Source of the DNA: Aquabacterium sp.
Lineage (GTDB): Bacteria > Pseudomonadota > Gammaproteobacteria > Burkholderiales > Burkholderiaceae_C
Assembly: GCA_017994835.1 (NCBI GenBank)
Contig: JAGOKC010000015.1
Coordinates: 1-35,599 of the forward strand
Reading direction: 5' to 3'
DNA: 35,599 nucleotides
Part shown: piece by piece, positions 27,395 to 35,599 of the stretch
How the letters are laid out: each line of letters starts with the position of its first letter
Position numbering within the stretch: the first letter of the stretch is position 1
Notes under the pieces: model-generated
Databases searched by the model: none
The model's input: only the letters and a program-made list of their open reading frames with translations
Told to the model about the DNA's origin: nothing
Program-made: the position numbers and the translations under genes

Positions 27395-28309
27395 ATGTCT
27401 GTTGACGCTGTCGCCGCTACGGCTGAACAAGCGGCCCACCACGGGCCAACCGCTCCGGAATACATCGGGCACCACTTGCGCCACCTGCAAAATCACGCAG
27501 ATGCGCAGTCCATCGTGGACTGGTCGTACATTAACCTCGACTCCATGTTCTGGTCGGTGGTGCTTGGTCTGCTGGGCGTGTTCGTGCTCTGGAAAGCTGC
27601 CAGCAAGGCCACCTCCGGCGTGCCGGGTCGCTTCCAGGCTGCAGTCGAAATGCTGGTCGAGATGGTGGACACGCAAGCCAAGGGCATCATCCCGAACGCC
27701 ACCTCCCGCAAGGCCGTGGCCCCTGTGGCCCTGACCGTGTTCGTGTGGATTTTCTTCATGAACGCGATGGACTTGCTGCCGGTGGACCTGCTGCCCCGTC
27801 TGTGGGAAGAGTATTACAAGGTCTCTGGTCACGACCCGCATCACGCCTACATGCGCAGCGTGCCCACCGCCGATTTGTCCATCACCCTGGGCATGTCCGT
27901 CTCCGTGCTGCTGATCTGCCTGTACTACAACATGAAGATCAAGGGCGTGGGCGGCTTCATCAAGGAGTTGTTCACCGCTCCTTTCCATGCACATGGCATG
28001 GGCGGTACCATCGCCCTGGCATTGCCCAACTTCTTCCTGAACCTGGTTGAATTCGGTGCCAAGACGATCTCTCACGGCATGCGACTGTGGGGCAACATGT
28101 ATGCAGGCGAACTGGTGTTCATGCTGATCGCCTTGCTGGGTGGCGCGGTGGGCGCGGCACTGACCATGGGTGGTGCCGGCCTGTGGATCGTCCACATCCT
28201 GGCAGGCTCTGCCTGGGCCATCTTCCACATTCTGATCATCGCGCTTCAGGCCTTCATCTTCATGATGCTGACCCTGGTGTACATCGGTCAGGCACATCAA
28301 GGTCACTGA
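27395..28309 (+). CDS. atpB: ATP synthase Fo subunit a
   Basis: Subunit a carries the two proton half-channels of Fo. The 304-aa polytopic protein contains the helix with the essential Arg ([23 protein letters not shown]) and the final helix [21 protein letters not shown], where Gln packs against that Arg. The N-terminus is long and His-rich ([15 protein letters not shown]), as in other betaproteobacteria. ATG 27395 follows a GAGAG ribosome site. Length is typical for this group. Confidence 0.97.
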   Translation: MSVDAVAATAEQAAHHGPTAPEYIGHHLRHLQNHADAQSIVDWSYINLDSMFWSVVLGLLGVFVLWKAASKATSGVPGRFQAAVEMLVEMVDTQAKGIIPNATSRKAVAPVALTVFVWIFFMNAMDLLPVDLLPRLWEEYYKVSGHDPHHAYMRSVPTADLSITLGMSVSVLLICLYYNMKIKGVGGFIKELFTAPFHAHGMGGTIALALPNFFLNLVEFGAKTISHGMRLWGNMYAGELVFMLIALLGGAVGAALTMGGAGLWIVHILAGSAWAIFHILIIALQAFIFMMLTLVYIGQAHQGH

Positions 28310-28334
28310 TTTCGATCGGTGTGACCTGAACAAG

Positions 28335-28647
<313 letters not shown>

Positions 28648-28696
28648 TCGGTCCCTTCTCGACTGAACATTCATTTAACCGAGAAAGGTCCGAGCC

Positions 28697-29167
28697 GTGA
28701 ATCTGAACGCAACATTGTTCGCGCAGATCGTGGTTTTCGGGATCCTGTGGTGGTTCACGATGAAATTCGTGTGGCCCCCGATCACGAAGGCTCTCGACGA
28801 GCGCGCAACCAAGATCGCGGACGGTCTGGCTGCAGCCGACAAGGCCAAGCTGGAACTGAAGAACGCCAACAAGAGCGTCCAGGAACAGCTGGCTCAATCC
28901 CGCGACGAGATCGCTCAACGCATTGCTGACGCTGAAAAGCGCGCAGCCACCATCATCGACGACGCCAAAAAGCGTGCCGCCGATGAAGGTGCCAAGATCG
29001 TTGCTGATGCCAAGGCAGAAGCCGGTCAACTGGTTGTGCAAGCCCGTGAAGTCCTGCGTGAGCAGGTCGCCGGTCTGGCCGTCAAGGGTGCTGAGCAGAT
29101 TCTGCGTCGTGAGGTGTCGGCCGAGGTCCATGCCGACCTGCTGAACCGCCTGAAGTCGGAGCTGTGA
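28697..29167 (+). CDS. atpF: ATP synthase Fo subunit b
   Basis: Subunit b is the peripheral stalk. The 156-aa product has one N-terminal membrane helix ([21 protein letters not shown]) and then a long charged amphipathic helix for dimerisation, ending LLNRLKSEL. The start is GTG at 28697, supported by an AAAGG site eight bases before and by family alignment (NLNATLFAQ). Length is standard. The atpH ATG follows two bases after its stop. Confidence 0.96.
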   Translation: MNLNATLFAQIVVFGILWWFTMKFVWPPITKALDERATKIADGLAAADKAKLELKNANKSVQEQLAQSRDEIAQRIADAEKRAATIIDDAKKRAADEGAKIVADAKAEAGQLVVQAREVLREQVAGLAVKGAEQILRREVSAEVHADLLNRLKSEL

Positions 29168-29169
29168 TC

Positions 29170-29703
29170 ATGGCCGAGCTTGCCACCATTGCCCGTCCTT
29201 ACGCCGAAGCCTTGTTCAAGGCCGTCCCGCATGCAGAGCAATCTGCCGTCGGGGCGCAAGTGGCAACACTGGCTCAAATTGCCAGTGACGCCGACTTGCA
29301 AAGCTTCGCCGACAATCCTCGCGTCACGCAGGAGCAAGTCTTCAGCGTGCTGACCGAGGCAGCCAAGGTGGCTTTGGCTCCGGCTGTGTCCAATTTCCTG
29401 CGTACGGTGCTGGACAACGGGCGTCTGGCGGCTTTGCCGCTGATGTCCGAACAGTTCCAGACTCTTGTGCACGCCCGCCAGGGTGTGGCCGAAGCACGTA
29501 TCTACAGCGCTTTCCCGATCTCTGACGCCCAGGTGGCTGAGATCGTGACGCCGCTCGAAAAGCGTTTTGGTCGCAAGCTGGAAGCCATTGTTGAGGTCGA
29601 AGCCGACCTCATCGGTGGTGTGCGTGTGGTGGTCGGCGACGAGGTGCTCGACACCTCTGTCAAGGCCCGCCTCGAACGCATGAAGACGGCACTTCTGGCC
29701 TGA
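29170..29703 (+). CDS. atpH: ATP synthase F1 subunit delta
   Basis: Subunit delta joins the b dimer to the top of F1. The 177-aa product begins MAELATIARPYAEALFKAV, the family N-terminus. It has the C-terminal signature LEAIVEVEADLIGGVRVVVGDEVLDTSVKARLERM. ATG 29170 is chosen over an in-frame GTG at 29164 that would overlap atpF. Confidence 0.96.
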   Translation: MAELATIARPYAEALFKAVPHAEQSAVGAQVATLAQIASDADLQSFADNPRVTQEQVFSVLTEAAKVALAPAVSNFLRTVLDNGRLAALPLMSEQFQTLVHARQGVAEARIYSAFPISDAQVAEIVTPLEKRFGRKLEAIVEVEADLIGGVRVVVGDEVLDTSVKARLERMKTALLA

Positions 29704-29742
29704 TCCAGAGCCCGGCCTCCATCCGAATAGTCGCTCAACCCT

Positions 29743-29765
29743 ACCGGTGGTATTGCGCCACCGGT
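29743..29765 (+). other. Intercistronic hairpin between atpH and atpA
   Basis: ACCGGTGG (29743-29750), a seven-base loop and CCACCGGT (29758-29765) form a perfect 8-bp stem in the 117-base atpH-atpA spacer. There is no T tract, so it is not a terminator. mRNA processing or stability is the likely role. Confidence 0.55.
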
Positions 29766-29820
29766 TGTCGTCAACGAGGTTCGCCTTCGTGCAGCCCTTG
29801 ACCAGCCTGGGAGCAAAGCA

Positions 29821-31374
29821 ATGCAACTGAATCCCGCAGAAATTTCCGAACTGATCAAGAGCCGCATCGAAGGTCTCGGCGCGGCTGCCGACATTCGCAA
29901 CCAAGGTACCGTCATCTCCGTGACCGACGGTATCGTCCGCGTGCACGGCTTGTCCGATGCCATGCAAGGCGAAATGTTGGAGTTCCCCGCTGACGCCTCC
30001 GGCGTCCCCACCTTCGGCCTGGCCCTGAACCTCGAGCGCGACTCTGTCGGTGCCGTGATTCTGGGTGCCTACGAGCACATCTCTGAAGGCGACGTCGTCA
30101 AGACGACCGGTCGCATCCTGGAAGTGCCCGTCGGTCCTGAGCTGATTGGTCGCGTGGTGAACCCTCTGGGTCAGCCCATCGACGGCAAGGGCCCGATCAA
30201 TGCCAAGCTGTCTTCTCCCATCGAGAAGATCGCCCCTGGTGTGATCGCGCGTCAATCCGTGGATCAACCCCTGCAGACCGGCATCAAGTCGATCGACTCG
30301 ATGGTGCCCGTCGGCCGTGGTCAGCGCGAGCTGATCATTGGTGACCGCCAGACTGGCAAGACCGCTGTCGCCATCGACGCGATCATCAACCAGAAGGGCC
30401 AAGGCGTCACCTGTATCTACGTCGCCATCGGTCAGAAGGCTTCGTCGATCAAGAACGTCGTGCGCTCGCTGGAACAAGCCGGTGCCATGGACTACACCAT
30501 CGTCGTTGCCGCTTCGGCCTCTGACTCAGCTGCCATGCAGTTCGTGTCGGCCTACTCCGGCTGCGCCATGGGCGAGTACTTCCGCGATCGTGGCCAAGAC
30601 GCCCTGATCGTGTATGACGATCTGTCCAAGCAAGCCGTGGCCTATCGTCAAGTCTCGCTGCTGCTGCGTCGTCCACCCGGACGCGAAGCTTTCCCTGGCG
30701 ACGTGTTCTATCTCCACAGCCGCCTGCTCGAGCGTGCTGCCCGCGTGAGCGCCGACTACGTCGAAGCGTTCACCAACGGCGAGGTGAAGGGCAAGACGGG
30801 TTCCCTGACCGCTCTGCCCATCATCGAAACCCAAGCGGGTGACGTGTCCGCCTTCGTTCCGACCAACGTGATCTCGATCACCGACGGTCAGATCTTCCTG
30901 GAAACCAGCTTGTTCAACGCCGGCATCCGTCCCGCCATCAACGCCGGTATCTCGGTGTCGCGCGTGGGTGGTGCTGCCCAGACCAAGGTCATCAAGAGCC
31001 TGTCCGGCGGTATCCGTACCGACCTGGCCCAGTACCGTGAACTGGCTGCGTTCGCGCAGTTCGCTTCCGATCTGGATGCGGCCACCCGCAAGCAGCTCGA
31101 CCGCGGTGCCCGCGTCACCGAACTGCTCAAGCAGGCTCAGTATCAGCCGCTGCCCATCTCTTTGATGGCCGCCACGCTGTTCGCTGTGAACAAGGGTTTC
31201 ATGGACGATGTCGAAGTCAAGAAGGTTCTGTCCTTCGAAGGCGGTCTGCATCAGTTCCTGAAGACCAGCCACGCAGCCCTGCTGGCCAAGATCGAAGACA
31301 AGAAGGCCCTGGACAAGGACGCTGAAGCCGAACTGCAATCGGCCATCGTCGCGTTCAAGAAGACCTTCGCCTAA
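29821..31374 (+). CDS. atpA: ATP synthase F1 subunit alpha
   Basis: Subunit alpha alternates with beta in the F1 head and binds ATP without hydrolysing it. The 517-aa product has the P-loop [11 protein letters not shown]. It also has the [19 protein letters not shown] region and the C-terminal stretch [18 protein letters not shown] containing the arginine finger. Length is typical. A GGGAG site lies seven bases before the ATG. Confidence 0.99.
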   Translation: MQLNPAEISELIKSRIEGLGAAADIRNQGTVISVTDGIVRVHGLSDAMQGEMLEFPADASGVPTFGLALNLERDSVGAVILGAYEHISEGDVVKTTGRILEVPVGPELIGRVVNPLGQPIDGKGPINAKLSSPIEKIAPGVIARQSVDQPLQTGIKSIDSMVPVGRGQRELIIGDRQTGKTAVAIDAIINQKGQGVTCIYVAIGQKASSIKNVVRSLEQAGAMDYTIVVAASASDSAAMQFVSAYSGCAMGEYFRDRGQDALIVYDDLSKQAVAYRQVSLLLRRPPGREAFPGDVFYLHSRLLERAARVSADYVEAFTNGEVKGKTGSLTALPIIETQAGDVSAFVPTNVISITDGQIFLETSLFNAGIRPAINAGISVSRVGGAAQTKVIKSLSGGIRTDLAQYRELAAFAQFASDLDAATRKQLDRGARVTELLKQAQYQPLPISLMAATLFAVNKGFMDDVEVKKVLSFEGGLHQFLKTSHAALLAKIEDKKALDKDAEAELQSAIVAFKKTFA

Positions 31375-31385
31375 AGGAGCGCACC

Positions 31386-32252
31386 ATGGCCGTAGGCAAG
31401 GAAATTCGCAACAAGATCAAGAGCGTCGAGAACACCAAGAAGATCACCAAGGCCATGGAAATGGTCGCGGCTTCGAAGATGCGCAAGGCGCAAGATCGCA
31501 TGCTTGCGGCTCGCCCCTACGCTGACAAGGTGCGCAACATCACGGCGAACTTGGCCAAGGCCAACCCCGAGTACGTCCACCCCTTCATGCTGCCGGCTCA
31601 AGGCGGCAAGAAGGTGGGCTTCATCGTGGTGAGCACGGACAAGGGTCTGTGCGGTGGTCTGAACACGAACGTGCTGCGTGCCGTGACCAACCAGCTTCGT
31701 GAGCTGGACGGTCAGGGCGTCAAGGCCGACGTGGTCTCCATCGGCAACAAGGCCACCGGTTTTTTCAACCGCATCGGTGCCAATGTCGTCGCGCAAGTCG
31801 TCGGCATGGGTGACACCCCGCATCTGGAAAAGCTCATTGGCCCGGTCAAGGTGCTGCTCGACGCTTACACCGCTGGTGAGCTCAGTGCTGTGTACCTCTG
31901 CTACACCCGTTTCATCAACACGATGAAGCAGGAGCCGCAAGTGCAGCAACTGTTGCCTTTGGCCGCAGACGAGTTCGCAGGCGAAACGACTCATGCATGG
32001 GAATACATCTATGAGCCTGACGCCAAGCCGGTGATCGACGAGTTGATGACCCGTTATGTTGAGGCGCTGGTGTACCAGGCTGTGGCAGAGAACATGGCTT
32101 CGGAACAGTCGGCTCGGATGGTGGCCATGAAGGCCGCCACCGACAACGCTGGCAATGTGATCAAGGAACTGAAGCTGGTCTATAACAAGACCCGCCAAGC
32201 AGCGATCACCACCGAGCTGTCCGAGATCGTTGCCGGTGCGGCTGCGGTCTGA
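31386..32252 (+). CDS. atpG: ATP synthase F1 subunit gamma
   Basis: Subunit gamma is the central rotating shaft. The 288-aa product has the N-terminal coiled-coil arm ([36 protein letters not shown]), the Rossmann core with [17 protein letters not shown], and the C-terminal helix ([20 protein letters not shown], then [17 protein letters not shown]). Start follows an AAAGGAG site, 11 bases after atpA. Confidence 0.98.
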   Translation: MAVGKEIRNKIKSVENTKKITKAMEMVAASKMRKAQDRMLAARPYADKVRNITANLAKANPEYVHPFMLPAQGGKKVGFIVVSTDKGLCGGLNTNVLRAVTNQLRELDGQGVKADVVSIGNKATGFFNRIGANVVAQVVGMGDTPHLEKLIGPVKVLLDAYTAGELSAVYLCYTRFINTMKQEPQVQQLLPLAADEFAGETTHAWEYIYEPDAKPVIDELMTRYVEALVYQAVAENMASEQSARMVAMKAATDNAGNVIKELKLVYNKTRQAAITTELSEIVAGAAAV

Positions 32253-32271
32253 TCCGAAGATTTTGAATTGA

Positions 32272-33699
<1,428 letters not shown>

Positions 33700-33708
33700 G
33701 CGGCGCGT

Positions 33709-33783
33709 TTGGTCCTGACTCTGCGTTGCCGTGCTCGCCGTAGCCACGCTACGGCTGTGCGCGGTGCCTTGATTCAGAACCAA
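33709..33783 (+). repeat. 75-bp imperfect palindrome between atpD and atpC
   Basis: Two arms of about 35 bases face each other. The core is CCGTAGC (33738-33744), loop CAC, GCTACGG (33748-33754). The outer ends, TTGGTCCTGA and TCAGAACCAA, also pair with one mismatch, and the middle is partly complementary. It starts 10 bases after the atpD stop. The form is that of a REP/MITE-like palindromic unit. Whether other genomic copies exist cannot be seen here. Confidence 0.7.
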
Positions 33784-33794
33784 CCGCTTGCTTC

Positions 33795-33843
33795 TTGCAC
33801 CGTTTTGTTGATTGTGTGAAAACTGTCTGTCAAGACGGTGCAA
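33795..33843 (+). other. Second inverted repeat in the atpD-atpC spacer
   Basis: TTGCACCGT (33795-33803) and ACGGTGCAA (33835-33843) are perfect 9-base arms around a 31-base loop, ending 28 bases before atpC. With the palindrome next to it, most of the 172-base spacer is structured. It may control atpC translation or mRNA decay. Confidence 0.5.
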
Positions 33844-33871
33844 ATCGTTGAACCTCATTTGAAAGCTCGAT

Positions 33872-34291
33872 ATGTCCACCATTCACGTTGATGTGGTTTC
33901 TGCCGAAGAGTTGATCTTTTCGGGTGAGGCCACGCTGGTGTCCCTGCCGGGTGAGGTGGGTGAGCTTGGCATCCTGCCGCGTCACACCCCGCTGATCACC
34001 CGCATCAAGCCGGGTGCCGTGCGCATCCAGCGCGCTGACAACAACGAAGAAGAGTTCGTCTTCGTGGCCGGCGGCATTCTGGAAGTGCAGCCTCACTGCG
34101 TGACCGTTCTGGCCGATACCGCGATCCGCGGTCACGATCTGGACGAAGCCAAGGCATCCGAGGCCAAGCGTTTGGCCGAAGAGGCTGTGCAGAACGCCAG
34201 TGGCACGCTGGACCTGGCCCGTGCCCAGGGCGAATTGGCCGAGCTGGTGGCCCAGTTGGCTGCCATCCGTCGCCTGCAGCACAAGAAGTGA
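33872..34291 (+). CDS. atpC: ATP synthase F1 subunit epsilon
   Basis: Subunit epsilon couples gamma to the c ring and inhibits ATP hydrolysis. The 139-aa product has the N-terminal beta sandwich ([58 protein letters not shown]) and the C-terminal helical hairpin ([17 protein letters not shown]). Length is standard. It is unusually far (172 bases) from atpD, and its ribosome site is weak. Confidence 0.97.
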   Translation: MSTIHVDVVSAEELIFSGEATLVSLPGEVGELGILPRHTPLITRIKPGAVRIQRADNNEEEFVFVAGGILEVQPHCVTVLADTAIRGHDLDEAKASEAKRLAEEAVQNASGTLDLARAQGELAELVAQLAAIRRLQHKK

Positions 34292-34300
34292 TCCTGCATT

Positions 34301-34360
34301 GGAGAGGCCTCTGGCCTCTCCTTGCACCCAAGCCCGCAGCTCATCCCTGCGGGCTTTTTT
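34301..34360 (+). terminator. Tandem hairpins ending the atp operon
   Basis: GGAGAGGCC-TCT-GGCCTCTCC (34301-34321) is a perfect 9-bp stem 9 bases after the atpC stop. A second stem, AAGCCCGCAG (34330-34339) with CTGCGGGCTT (34347-34356), runs into a tract of six T ending at 34360. The second is a standard intrinsic terminator on the plus strand. The first probably backs it up or protects the 3' end. Confidence 0.92.
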
Positions 34361-34417
34361 ACGGCTGAATGCGCGCCCCTCTGTTCCGGGGCGTCGCGAC
34401 GTGAATCTGGCGCTGCC

Positions 34418-35599
34418 TCACACGAACTCAGGCGGTGGGCGGCGCTGCAGCACACCGATGGGCGGGGCCCAGCGCGCGCCCTTGGGCTTTTTGGCCGTCA
34501 CGAGGGTGACGTCAGCCGGCTCGAACACCTCGACGTTGTGCGTGATGGGGGTGGTGAGCACGTACTGCGCGCGGGTGGAGCGCAGGAAGTGGCCGACGAG
34601 CTGGATGTTGCGCACGTCCAGGTGGGCAAAGGGCTCGTCGATGAAGACGAAGCCGCCGGTGCTTTCGTCGTCTTTCATCAGGCCCACCAGCAGGATCAGC
34701 GACTTGATGACCTGTTGGCCACCGGAGGCTTCGCCGTCGTTCAGGCCGATGCTGCCCTTGCCGTCGAAGTTGAAGTGCACCTTGAGCTCGGCCTGGCGCA
34801 GCAGACCGTCGTCGCCATCGAGGTGCGGCATCTCGGCGTTGACCTCGACCCCGGCGAGGTGGCCCAGTTCGATGATGTTCTTGCGGTAGCGGCGCACGGT
34901 GACCTTGAGCACGTCGGTGTAACGTGCGCGGGCGTTGTCCACGGCGATGGCGGCGGCGGCGTTGCTGGCCTTGCGCTGGCTGAGCTCGTCTTCCTGGCGC
35001 AGCACGTTGGCGTTCATCAGCGTGAGCTGTTCCAGCACAGTGGGGTCGGTTTCCCAGCGGCCTTCCTGGAGCTCGCGTTCGACGGCCTCGGCGCGCAGGC
35101 GCGCCTGGGTGACGTTGCCGTACTTGGCCTGCATCTCGGCGATGCGCGCGGGCTCGCGCCAGCGGCGCGGCAGCTGCAGCTTGACCTCGCGGGACATGAG
35201 GGCCTGCGCGATGACGTCGTCAAAGCGGATCTGCCATTCGCGCTCGTGCTGGGCGCTGCGGCTCTCCAGATGAGTCAGTCGCTCTTGCGCCTGCTTGTAG
35301 GCGTGCTGGGCGTTGGTCTGCTCGACGACGGCGCGCTTGAGCTGGGCCTCGGCCTGTTGCCAGCGCTCGCCGGCCTGCATGCGGGCCTGCTTGAGCATGG
35401 GCAGCTGGCGGCGCGCTTCGCTGAACTCGGCTTCGCGTTCGGCCAGCTCGGTGGCGGCGGTGAAGCCCTGTGCAGCCTTGCGGGCGTCCTGCAGCTGGCG
35501 GTCGAAGAAGGCCTGGTCGCGCACCACGCGGGTCATCTCTTCGTCGAGCTGGGCCAGGCGCTTGTCGATGGACTCGCGGCGACCGGCGATGGCGGCAGC
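34418..35599 (-). CDS. SMC-like ATPase, C-terminal part
   Basis: The frame is open to the window edge, so only the last 393 residues are seen. The N-terminal portion is a long charged coiled coil (LAEREAEFSEARRQLPMLKQ and onward). The C-terminal lobe has the ABC signature DGEASGGQQVIKSLILLVGL and a Walker B strand GGFVFIDEPFAHLDVRNIQL, followed by the H-loop-like TTPITHNVEVF. This is the C-terminal head of an SMC/Rad50/SbcC-type ATPase. The Walker A head lies outside the window. It ends with a conserved-looking PKGARWAPPIGVLQRRPP tail. I cannot place it in SMC, SbcC, MukB or the Wadjet JetC group. It converges on the atp operon. Confidence 0.85.
   Translation of the reverse strand, partial: AAAIAGRRESIDKRLAQLDEEMTRVVRDQAFFDRQLQDARKAAQGFTAATELAEREAEFSEARRQLPMLKQARMQAGERWQQAEAQLKRAVVEQTNAQHAYKQAQERLTHLESRSAQHEREWQIRFDDVIAQALMSREVKLQLPRRWREPARIAEMQAKYGNVTQARLRAEAVERELQEGRWETDPTVLEQLTLMNANVLRQEDELSQRKASNAAAAIAVDNARARYTDVLKVTVRRYRKNIIELGHLAGVEVNAEMPHLDGDDGLLRQAELKVHFNFDGKGSIGLNDGEASGGQQVIKSLILLVGLMKDDESTGGFVFIDEPFAHLDVRNIQLVGHFLRSTRAQYVLTTPITHNVEVFEPADVTLVTAKKPKGARWAPPIGVLQRRPPPEFV

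Overview
This 35.6 kb window reads as chromosomal DNA of a betaproteobacterium of the order Burkholderiales (Comamonadaceae, Aquabacterium or Leptothrix-like). Grounds: high GC with strong third-position bias, a gatCAB operon divergent from mreBCD-mrdA-rodA, a complete atpIBEFHAGDC operon, coq7, an rlpA-type lipoprotein, and a PEP-CTERM protein. The genus call is an inference from gene order and protein character. No tRNA, rRNA, CRISPR array, transposase or integrase is visible.

Layout. (1) 1-3300 is an accessory-looking patch: a partial minus-strand gene, a 51-aa DUF3096 membrane protein, a diverged 3' fragment of an exonuclease III gene, a Fic protein with an AbiEi-like N-terminal part preceded by four direct repeats at an exact 23-bp period, and the intact exonuclease III gene. 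(2) 3301-8056: pyrE, a secreted DUF4124-like protein, and gatCAB on the minus strand. (3) 8351-14755: the rod-shape and elongasome operon mreB-mreC-mreD-mrdA-rodA, followed closely by coq7. (4) 14777-18558: an OsmC-family gene, an unannotated small RNA with its own promoter and terminator, rep helicase, and a PEP-CTERM protein. (5) 18585-22874: a PcaC-PcaD fusion enzyme, rlpA, an EamA transporter and hemE. (6) 22933-26548: a compact minus-strand operon of a GNAT-like protein, a GH3-family acyl-adenylating enzyme and a second GNAT protein. I know of no described function for this set. (7) 26744-34360: the F1Fo ATP synthase operon, with a near-consensus promoter, several intercistronic RNA structures and a double hairpin/terminator. 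(8) 34418-35599: the C-terminal part of an SMC-like ATPase running off the window.

How the genes work together. MreBCD, PBP2 and RodA form the lateral-wall elongation machine, and RlpA is another cell-wall factor. GatCAB supplies correctly charged Gln- and/or Asn-tRNA. The atp genes build the proton-driven ATP synthase. Most of the window is housekeeping. The parts that deserve attention are the Fic/repeat/xth-duplication patch, the small RNA at 15290-15405, the GH3-GNAT operon, the PcaC-PcaD fusion, a perfect DnaA box between gatC and mreB, and the structured spacer between atpD and atpC.
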